Positions 22,401 through 34,000 of a stretch of 64,000 nucleotides of DNA are shown piece by piece. Below the pieces are notes generated by a model, which searched no databases, had not been told where the DNA came from, and was given only the letters and a program-made list of their open reading frames with translations. Source of the DNA: Kalaharituber pfeilii (lineage: Eukaryota; Ascomycota; Pezizomycetes; Pezizales; Pezizaceae); assembly GCA_015179045.1 (NCBI GenBank), contig WHUZ01000043.1, forward strand, positions 186,001 to 250,000, written 5' to 3'. The position numbers and the translations under genes are program-made. Position 1 is the stretch's first letter. Each line of letters begins with the position of its first letter.

Positions 22401-25400
22401 CGACGAACTTAACATCAGGCTTTGCATCTAGCAAGTATGGAAAAATTACTTCAAAAACCTTCGAGCTCTCGAGCAAGTACCTATATGTTGCCGGAACTCA
22501 TGAGGCTGTCAAACGCAGAACTCCAAAATGTTCGAGGTCTTCTGCTGACTTGTTTGACGAATAACAGGGAAAAAAGAAATACGCAAATGAGATCAGGCAC
22601 CAGTATTTCTGACGAGACCTACGTCAGTCAGCGCAGGGCCACAGAAACACACACACACACACCTCTTATAATACAACTTGAGCTCCACACCACCAGCTTA
22701 ATTCTGAAGCACAGTACATCATACTATATATTATACCCCCTCCTAAACTCCAGTAGCCGAATGTGAGGAAATGGCAGAAGAACGTACAAGTACTTTCTTG
22801 AACCGATAAGAGTTTTCAAGAACACAGATATGTTGTGAGCGAACTAATTAACCCAATGGCGACACATAATTCGTGTTATTGCAAACAGGGCAATTTCACA
22901 AAATGTCCGGGTTCCTTGGCATGTTCAAGTTCAAGACTGCATGTTCTTGGCTGTGGGCTTCTTGACGCCACCTCCAACACCATGATAATCACACGCGCCA
23001 TCTCAAACTTCATCGGTTTTAATTTATACTCAGTGGCATTCCTATGAAGCGGTATTGGCTAAATTTCTAAGACATTCCACGTTTGGGGTACTTACGTTAG
23101 CTGTGATGGTCATCTCATTTGTGAATGGACATATATCCGTATGTATACCAACTGGCTGTATAGATGAACGTACGATGTACAATTATATTACAATATGGGA
23201 GTAAGTATCTACTACGTACTGGGATGAATGACGGAGATTATCAAGTCATCAATAAAAAGGCTTCCCAGCAACCGCCGTCATTCGGGCAAGTCAGAAACCT
23301 ATCTTAACTATTCTGAAGTATCTCCATGCGGATATGGTTTGTGGGAGTTTATACCTGATGCTAATACCATACCCATGTTGCTCAAGATTTTATGCATGCA
23401 TAGAGTACTCCGAGGTCACTGATGGTAGTCCTATTTGTAGATTGTGGAAGCTAGAAGCGCATCGGACAATCCTCCGTCATAGCCTTGGATCGGGACTTTT
23501 CAGCGATGCTCCTCTAGCTTGGTATCGCGCCACCAAAGGTGAACCAATGTTGTTACAAGTAATTAAGCAGCAAATTACCATAAAATCTCCCCCCCTAAGC
23601 GTAAGAACTAACAATGCAAGTCAATCGCGATGTGTACTGTACTGACAATTAAGATGTCGATGCACTCATGTTAGTATCACATGAGCTTTCCAGGTTAGCA
23701 CATTGCTCTGTTGAGAATAAGAGTTCTTGGGATAATGGATTGTGCAGGACGTTAACCAGAACAGAACTGTTCGAGCTTGAAGACCAGATTATTGCACCTG
23801 AGAATTCAATAAAACAAATGGCACCTCAAATCGATAGCCGTTTCTTCAAACAATGTTTTCCTATACGACATGTGCAAATGATCATTTGAGTGAATTACTC
23901 TTAACTTTAGTGCATTTATCAATCGAACCAATTGAACTAAATACCCCAGCGCGGCCGTCAAAAACGCGCGAGCTAATTAAATATTGTTTGGTTACTGAAG
24001 CAAGTAGGTACCATATCCTAACGTCCTGGTTGCATTTTATCGTACCTGCACTGAGCACGGCCATAGGTACATATCTACATTTTGCTGCCTATAGACTTAA
24101 GTAGGTTTTCTATTGTGTGGGTACAGATAAATTAAGTACCCACTTAGCACATGTTACAATTTTTCCATTTGCAATTCTCCTTTTTTCCGTAGCTTTTATT
24201 CTTGGTTCAAGCCTTCAACCCATCCAATGCTCACACACCCAATGGATGCTATCACCTTCTGTATCACTCTTAATCCTAGCATCCTCGGTTCCCAGGTCAA
24301 TCATGTGATTTGTCCACCAATCAATCAGAATGCAGGGTTCAGTCGGATCCAGTTTCATTGGTATTTTCGGGCAGAACTTCAATCTGGCATGAGTACAGTT
24401 GTTTAATTCGTTGTCAGAGCAACATCTCGTGTATTGATTACATCTATCAGATTATAAATACTCCAGTCATGCTCACTAAGAAGAGAAACGCTGAAGTACT
24501 ATAAACATGGTCAGATTAATTTTCCATCCCCACATTTATTGCCATTGTAGGCGCCGATATCGCGAGAGTGCGGCTCAACTGAGGGAGCAGGCGAGGCAGA
24601 TAGGTGCGGAGACTAGGACGAGGCTACAACTCCGCCACGACACTAGGAGTTCGATTTGGATGTCATTTCACCCAATTCAAACCGGTTAGCCAATCTGACA
24701 AGACTAACCAATCTGCACTGATTCAAATAATACAGTACCAGTCGAAGAACTGCAACTCATCTTTCATGGTTTTCCAGCAATCATGATGAATATAAATGTG
24801 ATAAGATCGCTAATTGCATACAAGAAAATACATTTCTCAAATAATGATGGAGAAGGGGATTATTCTCTTGGTTTCGAGGGTTCCCATCGGAGAAACCAAT
24901 TAAAGAAGTTCTGCATCATTTGAAAGTCCGCATGCAGTCTAATATATAATTATACCTGCCTGTTTGCCCATGCAAACAATGGGATGCATGTTATGGCTCT
25001 GTATTGAGTATATTTACCGAATACCTGTCATTATGTACTGCAAGATGATTTACTGGATTGGCCCCATAGTCATGTGTAATGTATTTCGGTTGCCATGTAA
25101 AAATGCGGTATGAAGGTAGCATACAATTGTGGGACTTGGAGAGTATATGACTGGGACCATTGTCGGAAGAAGCAACTCTGACTATAAGAATGGTGATACA
25201 TTCAGATATGATAAGGATATGTGTGGTGCACCGTGAAGATGGATGCGGAGGGTTAACATTCCTACATTGTAGTGCTAATTTATTTTCTTCGCTTAGCTAT
25301 AAACATATTTTAGCGATCATATTTGCTGGGACGACATCGCCGCAACACCACCGCGATTAGTTCGATTCCGGACTACCTAGCTCTGTAATGCGTTTTACTT

Positions 25401-26490
25401 GAACAACGCCCGTCGATATTTGATTTTTTCAAACTTCTCTGTTTTTACGATAACATATTTTCCAGTCTCATCGAGCTCATGATTTATGATCTCTCCGCTC
25501 TCTCTTCCTAGAAAATCTTGAAATGAAAAATCTCTGCTCACTTTTTTTTCTTGGTCCTATCTGTTCTATTCTCTCTCTCATCCGAATTGCTCCGCAGATT
25601 TATCACATGGGCTCAAGTGGATCGTGATAGTAGGTAGTTATAGCTATAGGCGAGGATAGCCGCAGCATAGTGCACTATAGAAGTTCATGATACTTTGCGT
25701 TGCAATTGCAATGGGTATTTTCTCTGCTTAGGTCCTACTATAAAAGCACAAATACAGTTACATTACTTACTAGTACCCACCCGTCTCCACCCGCCAATAC
25801 AATAAGCACGCATGCAGCTTCCTATCCTATCTATACTGTGCTGTGCTTGTTGCTGCTTGCTGTTGCCGTGCTGTGCGCGCCTTAACGAAACGAGTCATTT
25901 TTTACGTTTTTTAGTTTTCTATTTTATTTTGAATGGCCGTATTGGGCTTGTTTGGTTTGTAGATCATGTGGGGGGGGGGGTGGGGGGTAGGGGACGGGTG
26001 GGAGAGGGTTGGCGGGATAGGATCGGATGCAAGCATACTATCACGGCCAGTGATCATGATCATGTGAGAGGAAGGGGGAGATATTGAAGGATCTAGCTAA
26101 TCTGGCTGGGCACGAGGACTTACACTTATGATTGTTCTGACATGTGCTCATTATTTGGGACTTTTTTTCAACATCGACATCGCAGAAGAGTGGATTCAGT
26201 AGCTGGGGAAACAATTATTAATGGGTCATGGGCGGTATCGATCTAGCGGACAAAGCAATTGACAAGTTACGGCGGTGAGCATATTGCATGCATAAGTATC
26301 GTTACACTTAAAAAACAAACCTCATAAAACATATAAACTGTAGTAATCCACCTATGCACTGTAAATACTGAGTAATCAAAAGAAAGTTTATATGCCAGCC
26401 CACCACACCACACAAAAAGATAGCAGGCATGCACCTCATCCTGAGTTGTTAAAATATACGGATATAGATAAAATGCAAAATTGTCAGCGA

Positions 26491-26493
<3 letters not shown>

Positions 26494-26524
<31 letters not shown>
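26494..26524. repeat. (GT)n microsatellite
   Basis: About 15 perfect GT dinucleotides, flanked on both sides by the short repeat 'GTCAGCGA' (26483-26490 and 26523-26530). Confidence 0.8.
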
Positions 26525-26525
<1 letters not shown>

Positions 26526-27560
26526 AGCGAAGTGGTTGGTTGGTTTGGGTGGCCACCCTCTACCTCTCCCTCCCACACCCAAGGAGGCTAGACGAAACGA
26601 ACGAAGCATTCACTGGAGAGTTTTTCTTGTTTCTGAAAAGCCAGAGACGGGGCAACAGTGACAGTTGATTGATTGGGCTGGAAAGAGCTGGTTGACATGA
26701 ATTTTCCTGCAGTGTGACTTTTTTTTTTTTCCTTCTGAACTGAAGTTACACACGATTGATAGGAAGTGGGGGAAGAGATCTGGGAAATTCGTTTCTTTTT
26801 TTCTTTTTTTTTTTGAGTTGGCGGCTCCAGTTGGATATATATAGTACCATATCATATATCTGGTACACATCAAAATCAATTCATGTCGGGAAATCTGTCA
26901 AGTGTGAAAAAGTTTTGGGAGATAAATATTTGGTTTGGTTACTTTTTTTTTTTTTTTTTCTTGCTGGAGATGATTTGGGATTGTGGAGGTTTGCGGTTGA
27001 GCTTGTGGAGTTTTGGTGAGATTGATTGCTTTTCAGGTAGTGGTGGTGGCAGAGGACTTAGTAGATCCTGAGGCTGCTTCGAATTCAGCGGAGCAAAATA
27101 TATAATTTTAGACGATCTGTCAACTTCACATGCTTCTTACTAGCACGTTAACGCAACACTTAAAGCAACATGAACTTTCAGCAACAACATATATACGAAA
27201 TCGAAACTCTGACCGCTTTGAACGTTGAATACAACTACTTGATTAATTGAGGAGCTAGGTACGACACATGCTGGTAGTGACTTCCCATCGCCATCCCATA
27301 TAGGCCAGACATACGATATGTAATCCAGCTATTGTGGGCCCCTAGTTCGCATACGTAATCACAACATTTATTCAGTAATCAACAACGAAAAATTCATGAT
27401 CAGCACACCGATTTCTCTGCCAAAGCTTTAAGATCTCCCAGGTTTAAGTGAAGGGATCAAATACAAATGAGAACTGTAGATTCGCTAGACCACACACGAC
27501 ACTACACTACGCCACACCATAGAACAACAACACAACACACAACATAATACAGTTTGAGTA

Positions 27561-27584
27561 CAGCAGCAGCAGCAGCAGCAGCAG
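27561..27584. repeat. (CAG)8 in the presumed Rad10 5' leader
   Basis: Eight CAG units end 63 bp before the Rad10 start codon; it would lie in the 5' UTR and is not translated in the chosen frame. Confidence 0.75.
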
Positions 27585-27647
27585 GCAGTACCACCAAATC
27601 CCCAGTAACGTTCCGTCGCGAGAGATTAAAAGACAACGAGATTTGGA

Positions 27648-29149
27648 ATGGCAGGCGACGACGATGACTACTTCGACGACATTGACGTCGACGCCCTGGC
27701 GCTGGCGAGAGCGGCCGAGGAGGCGGAGAGGAGGGCTAGGAGGGCTCAGGGTTCGAGTAGTGCTGTGGCTGGAAGTAGTAGAGGTGGGGGCGCTGGAGCG
27801 CCGGGAGGATCGGGAGGAGGGGGAGGTGGTGGGGAGGGAGCACAGCCGAAGGTGCTCCAGCCGGTGCCGCAGAAGGTGGCGAGGAGTGGGTCGAGCGCGA
27901 TAATTGTTAGCCAGAGACAGGTGAGCTTCGTGTTGATGTTCAACGGGTTGGGGCATGCAGCGTGGTATTCTTTATTGGATATGCGGACGTTACATGAGGG
28001 TAATGCCGTGGGGGAGCGGGTTCCGTGATAGGAGCCAATGCGGATCCAGAGCTGCCTTTTTTTCCCATCGCATTACCAATGACGCTAATATATGTACCCA
28101 ACGAGGCAAAAAAAAAAAAAAAAAAGAAAGGCAACCCCGTACTGAACTACATAAAAAACGTTCCCTGGGAATACGGAGACATAGTGCCCGATTACGTTGT
28201 TGGGCAGACGGCGTGTGCCTTGTTTTTAAGGTACCTCTTTCCTGCAGCCATCCGTCCTCCCGCTCCAGTTCCCCCCTCCTTCTCCCTCCTGTGTCCTCGG
28301 ACTATAGCTAATTAACAGGGCAGTTTAAAATACCACCGTACGTCTCTGTCTCCTCCCCCTTGCCCAGCACACTTCCTACCTTCTATCTGTTTAATTGCTA
28401 CGGCTAGAGGATATTGGAGGTGGGGCGATGGCGGATTGGATTGGATGATCGGACTTAGGGGAACTGATAAGATAGCTGACCATAATGCTTGAGCGGGGGT
28501 AGGACTACATCCGGAGTATATATACAATCGGATAAAGGCATTGGGACATAGCTATGACCTGAGGATTTTGCTAGTATTGGTTGACATTGTACGTTTTCCC
28601 TAGTTTTTTCCCCCAAGCCAACGCCCCAATGGTCCCCACATATCCCAACATGCGCTTACCCTTACCACACAGGACAACCACGAGCCCGCCCTGCTCGCCC
28701 TGCACCCACTCGCCCACCACTCCTCGCTCACGCTCCTGTTATCCTGGTCCACTGCCGAAGCCGCACGGTACCTGGAGTCATACAAGATCCTCGAACACAC
28801 GCCCCCAACCCTCATTAGAGAGAAGCCCAAGGCGGACTATACGTCGCGAATGGTGGATATGATCACTGCTGTCCGAAGTATCAGCAAAGCGGATGCGATT
28901 AGCCTGGTGGGCACGTTTGGGAGTGTGAGGGGCGCCGTGAATGCGGAGACGGAGGAGGTGGTGTTGATGCAGGGGTGGGGAGAGAAGAAAGCGGGAAGGT
29001 GGACCAGAGCGGTGAGGGAAGGATTTCGGACGGGGGGAGCCAAAGGGAGGAAAGAAGATGGGGAGGGCGAAGGAAGGCAGCGGGGAACGGGGAGGGGGAT
29101 AAAAGGGGAGATGAGAGGGTGCGGGCGAAGTTGGGGATTGGAGAGGTGA
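27648..29149 (+). CDS. RAD10: DNA repair protein Rad10/ERCC1
   Basis: Non-catalytic partner of the Rad1/XPF structure-specific nuclease in nucleotide excision repair and recombination. Proposed exons: 27648-27920, 28127-28230 (or from 28106), 28324-28337, 28503-28588 and 28673-29149, 317 residues. The N-terminus is acidic, then Gly-rich. The central XPF-like domain is clear: 'SAIIVSQRQ' joins '[20 protein letters not shown]', then 'ACALFL', 'SLKYHR', '[20 protein letters not shown]' and '[18 protein letters not shown]'. The C-terminal tandem helix-hairpin-helix region has '[16 protein letters not shown]' and '[12 protein letters not shown]'. 'SLKYHR' requires a 14-nt microexon with good AG and GT borders. 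Exon 2's acceptor follows an A18 run; using the earlier AG would insert seven or so residues, mostly Lys, in frame. The Gly/Arg-rich end at 29149 does not look like the family's usual tail (see the next entry). Convergent with the glutaredoxin gene. Confidence 0.92.
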
Positions 29150-29385
29150 GGGTGGATGGGGAGAATGGTTGGGAAGGGGCAGGAGCAGGGACGGCGCCAG
29201 GGAGGAGACAAGCGGACGAGGAGGACGAGGACGCGTTGATGGCGGAGAGGGAGATGAGCGTGGTTGTGTCCCGGCCTTCGGCTGCTGCCAAATCGTCACA
29301 ACGGAAAGCGGGAACGGGAGGTGTATCGCGCGAGCAGCAAGGGATAATGGATGCGATTGCGAGGTTGCGGCAGGATAAGGGTTGA
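29150..29385 (+). other. Possible true Rad10 C-terminal tail in another frame
   Basis: Directly after the Rad10 stop, a different frame stays open to 29385 and ends 'SREQQGIMDAIARLRQDKG', resembling the C-terminal ending I recall for fungal Rad10 proteins ('...ARLREQG'). It could be reached by a 59-nt intron (GTGAGG donor at 29146, AG at 29203-29204) or by a one-base length change in a G run near 29031-29036. The splice has no good branch site, so this remains open. Confidence 0.4.
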
Positions 29386-29996
29386 CCGGGAGAAATTATG
29401 CGTTAAGTACTACAAACACTCTTTCTCCCAGTCCCGAACCAAGAGGTATAAAGATGTAAAAAAAGCTGTGAATAGTTTTTTTTTTTTTTTTTTTTAATTT
29501 GGACTTTCTTAACCTGCTCACTTAACATCAATAAAGGAAGTTACAGTAAGTTACTAAGTGCTGCTTCTATGGTAATCGCTTTCTATACCATGTGATGTGT
29601 ATTATATGGATTAAAGTGGTTTAATTTTGTTTTTTTGTAAGTTTAGTAGTACGTAGTACTTGTAAGTACGAGTAGTGGTGTATACGGACAAGGAACGGAG
29701 GTTGGGGGGGGGGAGTCTCAATTTTTCCCGCCCATTACCCTGAATGGCCTTGCTTTTTATCTTCAACTTTTGAGGATCTCGGGTCAAGAGGCCAGCACGA
29801 TGTAGGGCGGGTAAAAGGGTACGCCATCATTAAGGTAATGTTGGCGAATATAGTAGTATGCGTGTACGTATATACTCATGTAATCTACGAAAAATAATAA
29901 TTATATTCATTCCCATAATGCAAAAATTAATTACTAGTGCACCCCCCGCACATACCTCTGACCACCTACAAAATTCAAATTAATTGATCAATAAGC
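29386..29996. other. Convergent intergenic region
   Basis: 3' flanks of Rad10 and glutaredoxin genes. AT-rich, with a run of 17 T near 29478-29494 and a short G run at 29704-29713. No gene seen. Confidence 0.5.
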
Positions 29997-31098
29997 TCAC
30001 TTCCCCCCCTTTTCAACCCCCAGCCTCTTCCCTCCCCACTTCCTCAGTATTCCCTCCAATTCCCCCTTCCCTTCCAACTCCTCCAATGAATCCCACCCCC
30101 CCACCGACCTCCCATTCACCAACACGTTTGGCACCGTCCTCCTCCCCGTCTTCTGTCCCAAAAACTTCTGCAGTGCCGGCCCATGCGGATGCAGGTCCAA
30201 CTCCACAACATGGGGCGGCGGAGTGAGCGTGTATGTTTGCGTCAAAAGCTGCTTGGCAAACCGCGAGTATGGGCACGTAGTTTTCGAAAACACAATCACC
30301 GGCGCACGCTTGAGGAGGTCGGTTAGCTCCAAGGTAGCGTCAAAGTCAAGTTCTGCTACGGAAGGCTTCTGCTCTTCGGTTTCGAGTTTGGTTTTCGTTT
30401 TCTCGGAGGTGTCAGGATTCTTTGTAGCTGCGCGGAATGGCTGGTCAGTTTACATGCTCGAAAGGTAAAGGGAAGGGTATGTTGTTACCCTCATCATCCT
30501 TCTTCTTCCCCTTTCCTTCCTTCTCTGTATGTCCCGCCAGTAAATCCTCCTTCTTCTCCGTCTCTCCCGTCATCAAGTCCTCCTTCTTGTCTTCCTCCTT
30601 TTCCACTACCATCTGCTTCGTCTTCCCTTCCTTCTCCCCCTTTACCTCCTTCTCTTCCGCTTTCTCCTTCTCATTCTTCCCCTTGCCCTCCTCCATGACC
30701 GTCACTACCTTCTGCTCCTCATTCTCTCGCTCTTTGCTAAAGTCCACATTCGACAACCTCTCATTCACCCTCTCCTTCGCCTGATCGGCCGCCTCCCTCA
30801 GCTTCGAATGCATCATCCTTATCTGCGCCTGCCGCTCTCGATCTTTCTCTCCAAGACGCCTCAGCGTATCCAAGTATTTTTGGGATTGGGCGGAGGAACG
30901 AGACGATGACTATTGGGAATCGGTGGTTAGTTGGAATGCCTCTAATTTCTGGCGGTTTGTGGTGGGAAGGAACAGAGGAGATGGGGATATACGGAGAGAT
31001 GCAGGGGGGAGCCGAGAACGTACGTTGTACCAGAGGATAAGGACTAGGAGGGCTACGGCAGCGATGGCGATGTGGCGGAGGCGGCGGGGTGACGGCAT
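29997..31098 (-). CDS. Membrane-anchored monothiol glutaredoxin, Grx6/Grx7 type
   Basis: Secretory-pathway glutaredoxin of 308 residues. Exons: 31098-31024, 30909-30489 and 30427-29997, all in phase; intron 1 has a consensus-like branch site (CTAAC) before its acceptor. Residues 1-25 hold a basic start and one transmembrane segment (IAIAAVALLVLILWYN), so a type II membrane protein is expected. Residues about 26-195 form a highly charged stalk with many Lys and Glu and repeated 'KKEDL' units, probably coiled or disordered. The thioredoxin-fold domain follows: 'PVIVFSKTTCPYSRFAKQLL' with the CPYS active site near residue 217, then the cis-Pro motif 'RTVPNVLVNG' and 'GGWDSLEEL'. Yeast Grx7 also has CPYS and sits in the ER/Golgi; membership of that group is from known family features. 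The length of the charged stalk is the unusual part. Confidence 0.9.
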
Positions 31099-34000
31099 GA
31101 TGAAGAGGTGTTGTGGATATGTAGTAGTTAGGGTAAACCCTATTCGCAGAGGAGCTGTAGAGAAGTATTCTCCGCACGCGGATATAGAGCGCACCAAGCT
31201 CACTCCTTTAGCCCTTGCGTCTTCCCTTATAATATATCGCTTGAGCCGGCTTTAGCTTTCGCAATGAAATCTCACCGCGTTTGTCCCGCGTTGACGCCCT
31301 GTAGATATAAATGGTCGCCTGGGACAGCTCTACAAGATTTCCGTCTATTAGTCTCGGATTAATTCGTGGTCTGATAGTCGATCAGTCATCCGCAAGGCAA
31401 GATAATGGAGGCCGGAAATTGGAACTTTTCGCACAAACCAATCGTACAACCTCAATTGAAATCAAAAACACTCCTCCTACCACACTTCCCCCTTCCAAGA
31501 CCTCTAAGAAGAAAGGTTAACTTCTCACCTCTCGCTTTGTTTTCCTACTGGTCAAGCTCTCTGCAACCGTTCACAATATCAGCCTCCCTAGCTCCCAATG
31601 ACAGCTTTCTCTTCTCTTGGAGAACCAAAGTCAAAAGCTTTCCTGTGTGTGATTGCCGTGGCCTTTCGTTCCTTCGTCCTCGTGCAGTTCTAGCTTCTTC
31701 GTTTCTGCGCCTCTCTTTAATCGATGCGGATCTGCAGCAACCGTGTAGCCTGCAATTGAATTGATCGAGCTTCCCTGCTATAGTGCTGTGATGTAATCCC
31801 GACACGACTCGTTTCACGCAAATCAAAGTTTCCTTCTGCCCCGTTCCAGGCAAAATTAAAAAAAAAAAAAAAAAAAAAAAGAAAATTAATTTAAAAAAAA
31901 GAATAAACCAAAGAAATCCCTAGTCCTGATTTTAAGCACTAAAATCCGGGGTAGGTACGCAAAGCTGAAAGGACGGGTCGATCGATCTGGGGAGCGAAGT
32001 TGGGAGTTCGACAATTGCAACTTAGGGATCGACACGGACACCTACAAGACTAGCAGGGCAGACAGGCGAAAGCTGTCAAAATTCTTCTTTTCCACAGTAT
32101 CTTTCTCTAGCTGCAGGCAGTTTAGGTTCTCCTGAGTTTTGACCGACGGGGGAGCTCCAAAAAGCAAAATAGCAAGGGTTGACTAATATGCATAAAGTTT
32201 GAGAAGTCTATTGGTAAGGTTGGATTTGCGAACGGCCGGCGAGGCGAGGCTAGGCTAACTTTAGTGAGTGCAGGAGGTGCATACGGCTGAGGAATTCGAA
32301 ATCCTGGTGCAAAGGATACAGCACTCAGTACAGCGCAATATCCGTATGTACGCAATCAATTGTCTGGGACGTTGATGGGGGTGAATGTGCGCAATGTACA
32401 TCCATCAAGTTACTTGCTCAGCGATGGCTGCCTTCAGATCACGACCAGCGGGTACCAGTGCACACATGTCTCATACACAGCTCGGGCACGTACGAGTACA
32501 CTCAGGAGCATGAAGTATGATACAGATGAATTAACATCTTCCCATGGCCATCCCAATCCCAATCCCAATCTCAATTTACCATTAAACGGAAGTTCCAATT
32601 TGTACTTTTTACGTACAGGCCGGTCACACGTGTCTAAGTATTTTCTTTAATCCTAACCGAGACTAGTCCAATTGCCACCTTTTGCTACAATCTTCGCGTT
32701 GATCATATTAACGGTCGCCGCCAAAAATGAAGCACTACAATATCGAATCTGGCATAGTATGGTGTTCACTTGAGAATTTAGCAGCTTGTGACTGCTTACA
32801 GTGAGTACATGTCTCTATATCTCGACCAGCCCAATTATACCGTTTTTAAGCATACATCAAGAATGACATCAACGTCAGGATCTAATATCGTCAGTAGCCC
32901 CCGAACCCAGACTATCTTATCTGTCCATCCTTGTCTCGTTTGCATGCTATCGCGCTACATTGACCAATGCATTAACGTCCTTGTATACTGCGTAAGAGCT
33001 GGCCTCTGGATGTAAGCTTCTCGCCAATCATACTCGCGTACCTCGTCTCTCTACTCCACACATGCGTAAAACAATAGTATTGTCTGCATAATATAACCTT
33101 CGAGATCTTCGATGCAATAATCTAATCAGATTCTCCCCCCTGCCGCTCCGTTTCCTCGGGCGGAGCGTACCGAGGGCTACTGGGGAGCGGTCTCGGCAAC
33201 TAAGTACTTAACTCTGTGCTTAGGATTGCAACCACCCGCGTACATGAGGCTAGACGTACTCGTACAAAGCTAAGCTCTTAACGTACCCAATATAAACTGT
33301 TCACGTGATACGTATCTGCAATGTGCAGTATACAATTCGTTCGGGGCGCAGCACCGAGTGGGAACTGCTGTTGTGCATGCCCCATACTCTGCTGAAGGGG
33401 GTGTTAAGATGAACCTCAGGTATCAAAAGTGTATCTAGAGTATCTTTGTTTAGAATCAAACTAGGAGTTTAGTTACACACAACGAGTGGTGTCGACTTTT
33501 CAGCTGACGGAATTTTCCGCGCCTCGTTAAGCGGTTCACTGAGATAGTATGCGCAATAGCATTGATTCGAAGTATTGTTACGGTCGTAGGGGCTAGCGAA
33601 AACAAGACTAATACGTCATTAATATTTGTGCCGTAGGTCCACACTTCCACTCAGGAGATGACGATGACATGTGTAGTCTCGCCGGAGAGGTGGTGTTCAT
33701 GTATGAAGGGATGAATGCCTAAAATCGACAGGTTCAAGTGAACAATGACGAGTATCGAATTTGCTAAATTGTTAGTTATAACAAAATCTAGAGCATTATC
33801 TGAAGTGGACCAGGTTCCTAGGAAGGATGATTTCAGGGCTTTAATGCTGATCATAGACAAAACGTCAGGTTCAGGCCAGAAGGTTCTGAATTCGGCTCCC
33901 CTTACGTGATTCTAGTCGCATGGTCTGAGCAGTCCAACTGTCGCTTGTAGTCAGTCCCTTGCAGTTGCAAAATAAGCTTGCCCACTTTACCCGGTCAAAT

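Larger units (their letters stand above)
20301..27647. other. 7.3-kb gene-free stretch
   Basis: No gene recognised on either strand. The longest Met-initiated frames are about 60-180 codons, low in complexity or without family features. Contents: pyrimidine runs at 20390-20512, a (GT)n tract at 26494-26524, T-rich runs near 26720, 26800 and 26940, and the (CAG)8 leader just before the Rad10 gene. No tRNA-like cloverleaf with a standard T-arm was seen. Confidence 0.45.

Noticed and set aside
25340..25390. tRNA-like T-arm (TTCGATTCC)
   Set aside because: The flanking bases do not form a T stem and no acceptor or anticodon arm can be drawn.
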